Below are positions 32,560 to 41,065 of a DNA stretch of 64,000 bases, piece after piece; position 1 is the first letter of the stretch; each line of letters begins with the position of its first letter. The stretch is from Rhizobium sp. BK313 (lineage in GTDB: Bacteria; Pseudomonadota; Alphaproteobacteria; Rhizobiales; Rhizobiaceae): assembly GCF_014193655.1 (NCBI RefSeq), contig NZ_JACHZQ010000004.1, positions 1-64,000 of the forward strand, in the 5' to 3' direction. A model generated the notes under the pieces. It saw nothing but the letters and a program-made list of their open reading frames with translations. It ran no database searches and was not told the DNA's origin. The position numbers and the translations under genes were made by a program.

Positions 32560-34306
32560 CATTACCACCGACGTACTCGTCATCGGCACCGGCCCGGCCG
32601 GCTCGGCCACAGCAGCACTTCTTTCGTCCTACGGGGTCGAGAATCTGGTGATCAACCGCTATCGCTGGCTGGCCAGCACGCCGCGCGCTCACATCACCAA
32701 CCAACGCACCATGGAAGTGCTGCGCGATCTTGGCCGCGACGTGGAGGACGAGGCCTACATGTTCGCGGCGGAGCAGGACCTGATGGGCGAGAATGTCTTC
32801 TGCACCTCGCTCACCGGCGAGGAGATCGGCCGCATGAAGAGCTGGGGCAAGCACCCGCTGTCACGCGCCGAACATCAGCTCTCTTCGCCGACCCAGATGA
32901 ACGACCTGCCGCAGACCTTCATGGAGCCGCTGTTGTTCAAGACCGCCTGCTCGCGCGGCACGCAATCGCGCATGTCGACCGAATATGTGAGCCATGTACA
33001 GGACGGCGATGGCGTCACCACGACCTGTCTCGATCGGTTGACGGGCAAGGAGTTTACCGTCCGCTCGAAATATCTCGTCGGCGCCGACGGCGGCAATTCC
33101 AAGGTAGCGGAACATGCAGGCCTCACCTTCGAGGGCAAGATGGGCGTCGCCGGCTCGATGAACATCCTATTCAAGGCGGATCTGTCGCGCCTGGTCGCCC
33201 ATCGCCCCTCGGTGCTCTATTGGGTGCTGCAGCCCGGCGCCGATGTCGGTGGCATCGGCATGGGACTGGTGCGCATGGTCAGGCCATGGAACGAATGGCT
33301 GATCGTCTGGGGCTACGACATCAACCAGCCGGCGCCGCAGGTGGATGAAGCGCATGCCAAGAAGGTCGTGCGCGATCTGGTCGGCGATCCCGAGCTGGAA
33401 ATGACCATCAAGTCGGTCTCCACCTGGACCGTCAACAATATGTACGCGACGACGATGTCAAACGGTCGCGTCTTCTGCATGGGGGATGCCACACACCGTC
33501 ATCCCCCGTCGAACGGGCTCGGCTCCAATACCTCGATCCAAGATGCCTTCAATCTCGCCTGGAAGCTGGCCTACGTTCTGAAAGGAACAGCCGGACCGAA
33601 GCTGCTCGACAGCTATCAGGCGGAGCGCGCACCGGTCGCCAAGCAGATCGTCACGCGCGCCAACAAGTCGATCGAGGAATTTGGCCCAATCTTCAAGGCG
33701 CTCGGTCTGCTCGATTCGATCGATCCGGTGAAGATGCAGCAGAACATGGATGCCCGCTGTGACAACACGGCTGCCGCTGAGGAGCAGCGTGCCGCGATTC
33801 GCAAGGCGATTGCCGACAAGGTCTACGAATTCGATTGCCACGGCGTCGAGATGAACCAGCGCTACCGCTCCGGGGCAACCATCACCGATGGGCAGGCAGA
33901 GCCGGCCTTTACCAAGGACCCGGAGCTGTACTGCCAGCAGACGAGCTGGCCGGGTGCGCGGCTGCCGCACGCCTGGGTGTTTTCCAACACTGGCGAGAAG
34001 ATTTCGACGCTCGATCTGACGGGCCATGGCAAGTTCACTGTGCTCACTGGCATCGGCGGTAATGGCTGGATCGACGCCGCAAAGATCGTGGGCAGGGAGC
34101 TCGGTATAGAAGTATCGGCTCATACCATCGGCCCACGCCAACATTGGCAGGATTTCACCGGCGATTGGGCGGGCGCCCGCGAGGTGCGTGATAGCGGCGT
34201 TCTTCTCGTCCGCCCCGACCATCACGTCGCCTGGCGTAGCGATGGGATCGCTGACGATCCGGTCGCGGAGCTGCGCCGCGTCTTCAAATCGATTTTGGAC
34301 AAGTGA
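32552..34306 (+). CDS. FAD-dependent phenol hydroxylase (TfdB / resorcinol hydroxylase type)
   Basis: 584-residue single-component flavoprotein monooxygenase. The FAD motif is VLVIGTGPAGSATAALLSSY at about residues 8-27. The GD motif is MGDATHRHPPSNGLGSN at about 310, and the DG motif is LVGADGGNSKVAEH near 174. A C-terminal thioredoxin-like domain follows, as in the TfdB/PheA group. The presence of hydroxyquinol dioxygenases and maleylacetate reductase makes hydroxylation of resorcinol (or a related phenol) to hydroxyquinol the likely reaction. Substrate assignment is inference from the operon. Confidence 0.9.
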   Translation: MADITTDVLVIGTGPAGSATAALLSSYGVENLVINRYRWLASTPRAHITNQRTMEVLRDLGRDVEDEAYMFAAEQDLMGENVFCTSLTGEEIGRMKSWGKHPLSRAEHQLSSPTQMNDLPQTFMEPLLFKTACSRGTQSRMSTEYVSHVQDGDGVTTTCLDRLTGKEFTVRSKYLVGADGGNSKVAEHAGLTFEGKMGVAGSMNILFKADLSRLVAHRPSVLYWVLQPGADVGGIGMGLVRMVRPWNEWLIVWGYDINQPAPQVDEAHAKKVVRDLVGDPELEMTIKSVSTWTVNNMYATTMSNGRVFCMGDATHRHPPSNGLGSNTSIQDAFNLAWKLAYVLKGTAGPKLLDSYQAERAPVAKQIVTRANKSIEEFGPIFKALGLLDSIDPVKMQQNMDARCDNTAAAEEQRAAIRKAIADKVYEFDCHGVEMNQRYRSGATITDGQAEPAFTKDPELYCQQTSWPGARLPHAWVFSNTGEKISTLDLTGHGKFTVLTGIGGNGWIDAAKIVGRELGIEVSAHTIGPRQHWQDFTGDWAGAREVRDSGVLLVRPDHHVAWRSDGIADDPVAELRRVFKSILDK

Positions 34307-34317
34307 GGGTGAAGGAG

Positions 34318-35196
34318 ATGGATGCGCACGAAAAGGGTTTCTTCACCGAGGAGAATTCGGTCGAGGTCGTCACCGGCCGCAACCGGAACGCCGAGAGCGA
34401 ACGGCTGAAACAGGTCATGGAAGTCATCATCCGCAAGATGCATGACGCGGTGAAGGAGATCGAACCGACACAGGACGAATGGCTGCAGGCCATCCTGTTC
34501 CTCACCCGCACTGGCCAGATCTGCAACGAGTGGCGGCAGGAGTTCATCCTGCTTTCCGACGTGCTCGGCGTTTCGATGCTGGTCGACGCGATCAACAACC
34601 GCAAGCCGTCGGGCGCTTCGGAAAGTACAGTGCTTGGGCCATTCCATGTCGACGGTGCGCCGGAGCTGGAGATGGGCGCCAATATCTGCCTCGACCAGAA
34701 AGGCGAGGACATGTTCATCGCCGGGCGTATTCTCGATACGGACGGTAGGCCGATCGAAAACGCGGTTATCGATGTCTGGCAGGCCAATGACGAAGGTTTC
34801 TACGATGTCCAGCAGCAGGGCGTGCAACCGGATTTCAATCTGCGCGGCGTCTTTCGCACCGGCGCCGACGGCCGTTACTGGTTCCGGGCGGTGAAGCCGA
34901 AATATTATCCGATTCCCGACGATGGTCCGGTCGGCCAGCTCCTCGGCCAGCTCGGCCGCCATCCCTACCGTCCGGCGCATCTGCACTACATCATCAAGGC
35001 CAAGGGCTTCGAACCCCTGGTGACCCACATCTTCGACCCGGACGATCCTTACATCAATTCCGATGCGGTCTTCGGCGTGAAGGAAAGCCTGCTTGCTCAT
35101 TTCAAGCGGACAAACGATCCTTCACGCGCAAAAGAATACGGCTTCCAAGGCGCTTTCTGGGATGTCGAGCACGATTTCGTGCTGGCAGCCAAATAG
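34318..35196 (+). CDS. Hydroxyquinol 1,2-dioxygenase (intradiol), copy 2
   Basis: 292-residue intradiol dioxygenase with the same layout as the enzyme at 25887. Iron ligands are Tyr in DEGFYDVQQQ (about 162), Tyr in KPKYYPIPDDGPVG (about 196) and His in RPAHLHYII (221 and 223). It keeps the fuller PIPDDGPVG signature, which copy 1 has as GVPDDGPVG. The start at 34318 (MDAHEKGFFTEENSVE) is chosen over a GTG at 34303 that overlaps the hydroxylase stop. GAGGG lies 8 bases before it. It directly follows the hydroxylase. The two copies may differ in ring substituents accepted. Confidence 0.9.
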   Translation: MDAHEKGFFTEENSVEVVTGRNRNAESERLKQVMEVIIRKMHDAVKEIEPTQDEWLQAILFLTRTGQICNEWRQEFILLSDVLGVSMLVDAINNRKPSGASESTVLGPFHVDGAPELEMGANICLDQKGEDMFIAGRILDTDGRPIENAVIDVWQANDEGFYDVQQQGVQPDFNLRGVFRTGADGRYWFRAVKPKYYPIPDDGPVGQLLGQLGRHPYRPAHLHYIIKAKGFEPLVTHIFDPDDPYINSDAVFGVKESLLAHFKRTNDPSRAKEYGFQGAFWDVEHDFVLAAK

Positions 35197-35211
35197 CGGA
35201 TAGTTGGCCGA

Positions 35212-36528
35212 TCAGATTTTCGAGGATGCTGCGGCTCCGACCTGTCCTTGTCTGGTGATCCGCTCTTTGCGCGATATCTGCTGTTCGACGACGAAGACGA
35301 GCAGGCCGCCAATAGCCAGACATCCGGAAAGAAAGAACATCGGTGCAATCGTGCTTCCCGTTACGTCTTTGATCCAAGGCACGACATTCTGGGCAACGAA
35401 ACCGCCGAGATTTCCAACGGAATTGATGGCAGCGAGACCGGCTGCGGCGCCGGCGCCTCTTAGAAATCGCGAGGGCAGGCTCCAGAAGACCGGCTGACCG
35501 GAAAAGATACCGGCGGCAGCGATGGACAGAAACGTGAACTGCAGCGTGTGGTTGGGGATCAGTGCGGAAAGCAGCAGCGATATCGCACCGACAAAAGCCG
35601 GGATGACGATATAGGGCGTCTTCGACTTCGCCTTTTTCGCCATGGCGGGAACGACGTAGAGGGCGATCGCGACCAGGATCCAGGGAATGATGTTCAAGAA
35701 ACCGTTCTCGGTATTGCCGACGCCGAAGCTTTTTACGATCGTCGGCAGCCAGTAGCTGAGGCCATAGGCCGAGAGCGGAAAAGCGACATAGCAGAGTGCC
35801 ATCAGCAGCACGCGCGGGTCGACGAGCGCCTTGAAACCACTATCTGAATTCTTGTCCATGCCGGCGTTTTCGGATGCGAGCTTATCCTGCAGCCAGCGCT
35901 TCTCTTCGTCCGTGAGGAAGTGTGCCTGGGCCGGACGGTCCGAAAGATAGAACAGCGTCACCACGCCCAATATGATGGCCGGAATGCCCGTTGCGATGAA
36001 CACCCATTGCCAGCCGTCGAGATTGTAGAGCCCGTGGAGATCGAGCAGCATGCCGCCGAGCGGCGCGCCGACAGCATTGGCAAATGCGCTGAAGATCATG
36101 AACAGTCCGACCATCGTTCCACGATAGGCCGACGGGAACCAAAGCGTCAGCAGGTAGAGAACACCGGGGAAGAAGCCTGCCTCGCAAGCGCCGAGAAGGA
36201 AGCGCAGGATGTAGAACATCGTCGCATTCTGTGTATAGGCGAGGAGTGTCGTCACGATGCCCCAGGACACCAGAATTCTGGCAAACCATTTGCTGGCGCC
36301 AAATCTCTCAAGCATCAGATTGCTCGGCACTTCGAAGATGAAATAGCCGATGAAAAAGAGAGACGCGCCCAGGCCATAGGCATATTCGCTCATCCCAAGT
36401 GCATCGACCATCTGCAGCTTGGCAAAGCTGACATTCTGGCGATCGATATAGGCGACCAGATATAGAAGACCCAAGAAGGGCATCAGGCGCCAGGTGATTT
36501 TCGAGATGAGTTGTTTTTCGTCGACCAT
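35212..36528 (-). CDS. MFS transporter (anion:cation symporter family)
   Basis: 438-residue transporter with about 12 spans, of the ACS family (4-hydroxyphenylacetate/tartrate permease type). It begins MVDEKQLISKITWRLMPFLG, followed by LLYLVAYIDRQNVSFAKLQM, the family entry motif. The start at 36528 follows TAGGAG by 8 bases. It is convergent with the dioxygenase operon (15 bases between stops) and is a likely second uptake route for an aromatic acid. The open frame continues 64 codons upstream but without a ribosome site. Confidence 0.92.
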   Translation of the reverse strand: MVDEKQLISKITWRLMPFLGLLYLVAYIDRQNVSFAKLQMVDALGMSEYAYGLGASLFFIGYFIFEVPSNLMLERFGASKWFARILVSWGIVTTLLAYTQNATMFYILRFLLGACEAGFFPGVLYLLTLWFPSAYRGTMVGLFMIFSAFANAVGAPLGGMLLDLHGLYNLDGWQWVFIATGIPAIILGVVTLFYLSDRPAQAHFLTDEEKRWLQDKLASENAGMDKNSDSGFKALVDPRVLLMALCYVAFPLSAYGLSYWLPTIVKSFGVGNTENGFLNIIPWILVAIALYVVPAMAKKAKSKTPYIVIPAFVGAISLLLSALIPNHTLQFTFLSIAAAGIFSGQPVFWSLPSRFLRGAGAAAGLAAINSVGNLGGFVAQNVVPWIKDVTGSTIAPMFFLSGCLAIGGLLVFVVEQQISRKERITRQGQVGAAASSKI

Positions 36529-36858
36529 GGTCGCTTCTCCTAAAATTGCATTTGATTTTCTGAACACCCGAGGATGAGCAAGCTGATTATTTCGCTCTCT
36601 AGATGTAGCGGCAGGTGAGTGTGGCAATATATGTTCAGCAAGTTCGTCGCTGTTCGCAACATCTTCCGCCGTGGCAGGAGACGGGCCATCTTGGTGCAGG
36701 CCTGAGTCGTCGATCAACATCAGCCGGTCGGGATCGACATCCAGCTACCGGTTGAACCACGACTGGCAGCGATGATTTTTTAAAAATTTTTTCATGTCGC
36801 GATCCGTTTCCGCCCTCTGCGTCGTCCTTGGTGTGTTCGAAACACAAGGAGATATGGC
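36529..36858. other. 330-bp divergent intergenic region
   Basis: It lies between the MFS gene and the small ABM protein gene. No gene with a ribosome site is seen. On the minus strand a protein-like frame (36529-36740, for example MLIDDSGLHQDGPSPATAED) runs into the MFS gene and may be the worn end of a lost gene. An oligo-T/oligo-A tract lies near 36775-36795. Confidence 0.4.
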
Positions 36859-37164
36859 ATGTCCAACGAGTCCGTTATTTTGATCAATCTGCTGAAGGTC
36901 AACCCCGGCAAGCAGGATGCGCTGATCGCGCTCTTGAAGCAGAACACCGAGACCGTAATCCGCATGCTCCACGGCTGGAAGACGACCCGGCTGATTGCGG
37001 CAAAGGACGGCGCCAGCGTCGTCATCTATTCCGAGTGGGAGACCCCGGAAGCCGTCGAGGCGATGCGCGGTGATCCACGCATGAAAGCGTATTTCCCACA
37101 GATCATTGAGCTGGCGAGCTTGGACTCGATGGTGGGCTCGGCAGTGTTCAGCGAAACCCGGTGA
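36859..37164 (+). CDS. Antibiotic biosynthesis monooxygenase (ABM) domain protein
   Basis: 101-residue ferredoxin-like-fold protein. It starts MSNESVILINLLKVNPGKQD after AAGGAGA. The ABM features are LIALLKQNTETVIRMLHGWK, VVIYSEWETPEAVEAMRGDP and AYFPQIIELA. Such proteins act as cofactor-free oxygenases on quinol-like compounds or as small-molecule sinks. The exact role is not deducible. It is the first gene of a set with an EthD-type protein, a hydrolase and an ECF sigma factor. Confidence 0.87.
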   Translation: MSNESVILINLLKVNPGKQDALIALLKQNTETVIRMLHGWKTTRLIAAKDGASVVIYSEWETPEAVEAMRGDPRMKAYFPQIIELASLDSMVGSAVFSETR

Positions 37165-37214
37165 GCGTGAATACAAGTAAGTTTGCATCACACAAGCAAC
37201 AAAGGAGAAATGCA

Positions 37215-37529
37215 ATGGCTCGGATGGTCGTTATTTACCCAACACCGAAGAACGTCGAGGCATTTGACCGACACTACTTCGAAATCCACGTGCCTCTCGC
37301 CAAGAAGATTCCGGGGCTTAGGAAATACGAGGTCAACGATGGCCCCATCGCAACGCCGGTTGGAGCCTCCCCTGTCCACCGGATCGGAACGTTGTATTTC
37401 GACGACCTTGCGGCGATCGAGAAGGCGTTTGCAAGTCCGGAGGGACGGGCGGCTGGGGCGGATCGTCGACTTTTTGCGCCTGATGACTCGGGCGTTCAAA
37501 TGTTTCTTTTCGACAACAGGGAAGTTTGA
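37215..37529 (+). CDS. EthD-family protein
   Basis: 104-residue EthD-like protein. The start at 37215 (MARMVVIYPTPKNVEAFDRH) follows AAAGGAG. The family pattern is FDRHYFEIHVPLAKKIPGLR, then HRIGTLYFDDLAAIEKAFAS. EthD was first seen beside an ether-degrading P450. Most relatives are of unknown role and sit next to oxidoreductases. It lies 50 bases after the ABM gene and 98 before the hydrolase. Confidence 0.87.
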   Translation: MARMVVIYPTPKNVEAFDRHYFEIHVPLAKKIPGLRKYEVNDGPIATPVGASPVHRIGTLYFDDLAAIEKAFASPEGRAAGADRRLFAPDDSGVQMFLFDNREV

Positions 37530-37627
37530 ACCCATTCCCCTTGTTCGTCTCGGTGGGCGAGGGGGAAATGGCGGCCGCAGCTTATTGAGGTCGTAAAAAT
37601 CGTAAATCAGACAAAGAGAGTTCAGCG

Positions 37628-38515
37628 ATGTCATTAACCAAAGCAGTTTTTGTCCTGGTCCACGGCGGTTGGCACAGTCATTCGGCGTGGGACAAAGTTA
37701 CGCCAATACTTAAGGCCAACGGCTTCGCGGCTTTGACACTCGACCTTCCTGGCGCGGGAGTAAATGCGATAGCGCCAACGTCAGTCGGTCTTCGCCCGTT
37801 CGACCCCGCCGCGTTCGCCGCAGAGCGGTCGTCCATGGCCGGTGTTACGCAGGAGGAGCGGACACAAGCGGCGGTCGCCTTGGTAAAGGAAGCTCACTCA
37901 CTCAGCGGCGGCAAGGTCATCCTGGTCGGGCATTCGGCCGGCGGGATGACGATTTCGGCGGTCGCCGAGCGGGTTCCGAACCTGCTTCTCGCAGCCGTAT
38001 ATCTTTCGGGGTTCATGGTGCCGAATGGCATGTCGCTACTTGCGATGCTCCAGCACGAAACCATGTCTTCGGCTCTGGCGCCTGGGTTGTTCGTGGGCGA
38101 TCCCGTCGCCATCGGCGCAACAAGGATCAATGTCGGATCAACCGATGAAGCCTACAAATCGCTACTCAAAGCTGCGTTTTATGCCGACGTGTCGCAGTCC
38201 GAATTTGTGCACGCGGCCTCGCAGCTACATTACGACGAACCGAATGCCGGCGCCCTGGCCCCATCGGAAATTACCCCCGGAAGATTCGGCAGGGTGCCAC
38301 GCCATTATATCCGCTGCACTGAGGATCGCGCGATTCCGTTGAAGGGCCAGGATCATATGATTGCCACGGTTGACAGTGCCATCGGCGGCAAGACAATTGT
38401 CCACACATTGGAAAGCAGCCACTCGCCATTCCTGTCACAACCGACCACCTTGTCGAAGATTTTCATCGACATTTGTGACCAATGTTTAGCGGAACAGAAC
38501 GCAGAAGCGCAGTAG
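37628..38515 (+). CDS. Alpha/beta hydrolase
   Basis: 295-residue serine hydrolase. The oxyanion-hole region is VLVHGGWHSHSAWDKVTPIL at about 11-30. The nucleophile is Ser in VILVGHSAGGMTISAVAERV near residue 103, and the late His is in LESSHSPFLSQP near 261. The layout matches the plant-esterase-like AB hydrolase_6 group often annotated as salicylate or pyrethroid esterases. No signal peptide, so cytoplasmic. It ends 10 bases before the sigma factor gene, so the two are probably co-transcribed. Confidence 0.9.
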   Translation: MSLTKAVFVLVHGGWHSHSAWDKVTPILKANGFAALTLDLPGAGVNAIAPTSVGLRPFDPAAFAAERSSMAGVTQEERTQAAVALVKEAHSLSGGKVILVGHSAGGMTISAVAERVPNLLLAAVYLSGFMVPNGMSLLAMLQHETMSSALAPGLFVGDPVAIGATRINVGSTDEAYKSLLKAAFYADVSQSEFVHAASQLHYDEPNAGALAPSEITPGRFGRVPRHYIRCTEDRAIPLKGQDHMIATVDSAIGGKTIVHTLESSHSPFLSQPTTLSKIFIDICDQCLAEQNAEAQ

Positions 38516-38525
38516 GTCTCTATAC

Positions 38526-39383
38526 ATGAACAGCGACGAATTCGAAGATCGGCTGAAAGCCCTGCGGCCACGCCTTCACCGCTATTGCGCGCGTATGACC
38601 GGATCGGCCGTCAATGGCGAGGATGTATTGCAGGATACCCTCGTTAAGGCCCTTCACGCGCGAGCCCAAGGCGCCGGGGTGGATAATCTTGAGGGTTGGC
38701 TGTTTCGCATCGCCCACAATGCGAGCCTCGATTTCCTGCGCGACAGGTCTCGGAAGACGGTCGTTCCGCTCACAGAAGACGTGGAGGCGGCGCCCATACC
38801 CGAGGCGGACATCGTCGCGATCAGCTTTCAGACGTTTCTGCGGCTGCCTGAGCTTCAGCGCTGCGCGGTGATCCTCAAGGATGTTCTGGGTCATTCAGTC
38901 GACGAGATCGCAGTCATCGCGGAGTGCTCTTCGGCAGCCGCCAAGTCGGCGCTTCAGCGGGCGCGGGCTGCGCTGCGGCAGCTCGCGCAAGAGCCCGAAG
39001 ATACCCGGTTGCCGCTGATGTCTGACGCGGATCGGCGGAAGATTACCGCTTATGTCGATCTGTTTCGGAACGGCGATTTCGACACAATCCGCGCCATGCT
39101 TGCCGATGACGTGAAGCTCGATCTGGTGAACCGGCTCCAATGGGAAGGGCGCGACAAGATTGGCCTTTATTTCACGCGCTATGGGGAAGAGACAAAATGG
39201 CGCTTCGCCCTCGGCGCGGTTGAAGGACAGCCGGCCATGCTGGTCTTCGACAGCACCGGCCCGATGGAAAGACCTGCGCATTTTGTCCTGGTCGACTGGT
39301 CGGAAAGCCGGATTGTCGAGATCCGAGATTTCTTGTTCGCTCCCTATGTGCTCGAAGCCCTAGATTGGGTGAGGTTAGGCTGA
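38526..39383 (+). CDS. ECF sigma factor with C-terminal SnoaL-like domain
   Basis: 285-residue sigma-70-family protein. Region 2 (about 8-75) has RLHRYCARMTGSAVNGEDVL and WLFRIAHNASLDFLRD. Region 4 (about 98-150) has LPELQRCAVILKDVLGHSVD and SSAAAKSALQRARAALRQL. From about 170 on comes a NTF2/SnoaL-like domain (ADRRKITAYVDLFRNGDFDT, then AMLADDVKLDLVNRLQWEGR). Sigma factors of this layout are usually controlled by their own C-terminal domain rather than by an anti-sigma factor, and none is nearby. It may control its upstream ABM/EthD/hydrolase genes. Confidence 0.9.
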   Translation: MNSDEFEDRLKALRPRLHRYCARMTGSAVNGEDVLQDTLVKALHARAQGAGVDNLEGWLFRIAHNASLDFLRDRSRKTVVPLTEDVEAAPIPEADIVAISFQTFLRLPELQRCAVILKDVLGHSVDEIAVIAECSSAAAKSALQRARAALRQLAQEPEDTRLPLMSDADRRKITAYVDLFRNGDFDTIRAMLADDVKLDLVNRLQWEGRDKIGLYFTRYGEETKWRFALGAVEGQPAMLVFDSTGPMERPAHFVLVDWSESRIVEIRDFLFAPYVLEALDWVRLG

Positions 39384-39539
39384 AAGGTTATTGTCGAGTT
39401 CCAGCCCAACCCACGAGGCGCCATCAGCGATTCATCTGCCAGAGCGGAATGCCGGTGTTGGCCTTTGGTGGACCGGCGGCCTTCGTTCTCGATGTTCATT
39501 CGACCGACAACGACAGCCAAGTTCGATCCGTGCTTCAGC

Positions 39540-40568
39540 TCAGTTCGAACGAGACGCCACCCAGTTGTGCCATTCTTCTTCGCTGCCATTGAAAGCGTTG
39601 AGGTCGATCCGACCCTCGACGCCATGCGTGAGGCCGGAGCCGGAATATTGCCAGAAGAGCCATTTCCGTCCCGGATAGACTTTGGAAGGGTGTGCGGCCA
39701 CCGAGCGCAGCCAGAAGGGATAATCGAGGAACTCGCCCCTCAAGTTGTCGCGATAGAAATCCGGAGCGGTATAGATGATTGGACGTTGGCCGTAATATCT
39801 TTCCAGCGTGTCCATAAAAACCTGCATTTTTTCCAGGACGTGCTCGCGTGAAGGCCGTCTCCTGCAGCTCGATTCGCCGTTCCATTCGACGTCTATCACC
39901 GGCGGAAGAGCGTTTGCCTCCCTCGGAACGTTGCGGATAAACCAGTCGGCCTGTTCTCCGGCCGTGCGGCACCAGTAGAAGAAGTGATAGGCGCCCCGTC
40001 TGAGCCCAGCTTCTTTGGCCCTGCGCCAATTCTTCTTGAACATCGGATCGAGGTGATCGCCGCCGTCGGTCGCTTTCAAATAGACGAAATTCGCGCCCTG
40101 CGCCTGCAGCTTCTCCCAATCGATTTCGCCCTGCCAGCGCGAGACGTCAACGCCATGCACGGCGAGCTGTCTTGGCGAGGAACTGCCGAAATTGATGGGT
40201 TTGGCGTCCCGGAAGCGGCGACTGTAGATCTGCATCCGTGTTTGCGGAGTTGCGCTGACAACAGGGTTCGCTGGCATGAGCAGTGCGACTGGTTTTTCCA
40301 AAGGAATCGGTACGTCGCCAGTCTTGGCCGTTGGCAAAAACGCTTGCGGCTCCGGGGTGGGCTCTGTCCAGGCTTGTTGTTGCTGGGCTGCTTGCACAGC
40401 CGCGGCGCCCACGTCAGCGGAAGGAACAGGGCCGCTCGATCGGGTGATGGAACTGGTTGTCTCCTGCGACGGAATCCCGACCGGAACGTCTTCCGGACCG
40501 GAACTGGCGGCGCAAGCCGACAAGATCAGGGAGGTAAGAAAGATTGCTGACACAGCCGCTAGACGCAT
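39540..40568 (-). CDS. Glycoside hydrolase family 25 lysozyme, lipoprotein
   Basis: 342-residue muramidase-type enzyme. The start at 40568 (MRLAAVSAIFLTSLILSACA) gives a lipoprotein signal with lipobox LSAC (Cys19). A Pro/Gln/Ala-rich linker of about 110 residues precedes the GH25 barrel, which starts at HGVDVSRWQGEIDWEKL. The catalytic acids are that first Asp and the Asp and Glu of LPPVIDVEWNGES. The family's usual KATEGG reads KATDGGDHLDP here. It probably trims peptidoglycan from the outer-membrane side. It is a lone gene. 39384-39539 and 40569-40755 show no genes. Confidence 0.9.
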   Translation of the reverse strand: MRLAAVSAIFLTSLILSACAASSGPEDVPVGIPSQETTSSITRSSGPVPSADVGAAAVQAAQQQQAWTEPTPEPQAFLPTAKTGDVPIPLEKPVALLMPANPVVSATPQTRMQIYSRRFRDAKPINFGSSSPRQLAVHGVDVSRWQGEIDWEKLQAQGANFVYLKATDGGDHLDPMFKKNWRRAKEAGLRRGAYHFFYWCRTAGEQADWFIRNVPREANALPPVIDVEWNGESSCRRRPSREHVLEKMQVFMDTLERYYGQRPIIYTAPDFYRDNLRGEFLDYPFWLRSVAAHPSKVYPGRKWLFWQYSGSGLTHGVEGRIDLNAFNGSEEEWHNWVASRSN

Positions 40569-40755
40569 AAGAACCCGCACGCAAAACAACAGTCGACGGC
40601 AGAATCCATGTCGCCGGAAACTACCGACATGGATTGCTAATGGAGAATTACCAAAAAAGGTTGAATCCAATCTTTACGGCTCGCTGAGTTCGGAACTGGG
40701 GCGGATAACGGGTTAAGAGGCTCCTATGATAGTACTCTGGAAGGCGAACGCCGAG

Positions 40756-41058
40756 TCAGGCCCGGCGGGCACCGTTTCGTCGGCGGGAGATAAGCCTCAA
40801 CCAAGGAGCGGAATGGAAGACGCTCATGAGCAGGTACATGGGGACCATTCCGCTGAGCGGTGAAGGCTCTTGTGCGGCAGAGCAGATCATATCGGCACTG
40901 CCGGTGGCGGCCGTCAGCAGCGCCATGATCCCAAATGTCGGTGCCGCGGCAAGGGATAGCCAGTGGGAGATGCCGATAGTAGCGACGTCACCTGAGCCAC
41001 CGGCAGATCTGCCTCCAGCGGCCGTACTGTCCTCTGGACGGTTGGATTGGAAAGACAT
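40756..41058 (-). CDS. Small two-span membrane protein after the DUF899 gene
   Basis: 100 residues from the ATG at 41056-41058 (MSFQSNRPEDSTAAGGRSAG). A Gly/Ser-rich leader is followed by HWLSLAAAPTFGIMALLTAA and then MVPMYLLMSVFHSAPWLRLI, two hydrophobic segments, with a basic end (SRRRNGARRA). It starts 7 bases after the stop of the DUF899 gene and so is coupled to it. I recall similar short proteins beside DUF899 genes in rhizobia, but no function is known. Confidence 0.72.
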   Translation of the reverse strand: MSFQSNRPEDSTAAGGRSAGGSGDVATIGISHWLSLAAAPTFGIMALLTAATGSADMICSAAQEPSPLSGMVPMYLLMSVFHSAPWLRLISRRRNGARRA

Positions 41059-41065
41059 CGAAACA

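Noticed and set aside
36529..36720. N-terminal extension of the MFS transporter by 64 residues
   Set aside because: The internal ATG at 36528 has a strong Shine-Dalgarno and the family N-terminus starts there. The extension is kept only as a possible relic in the intergenic note.
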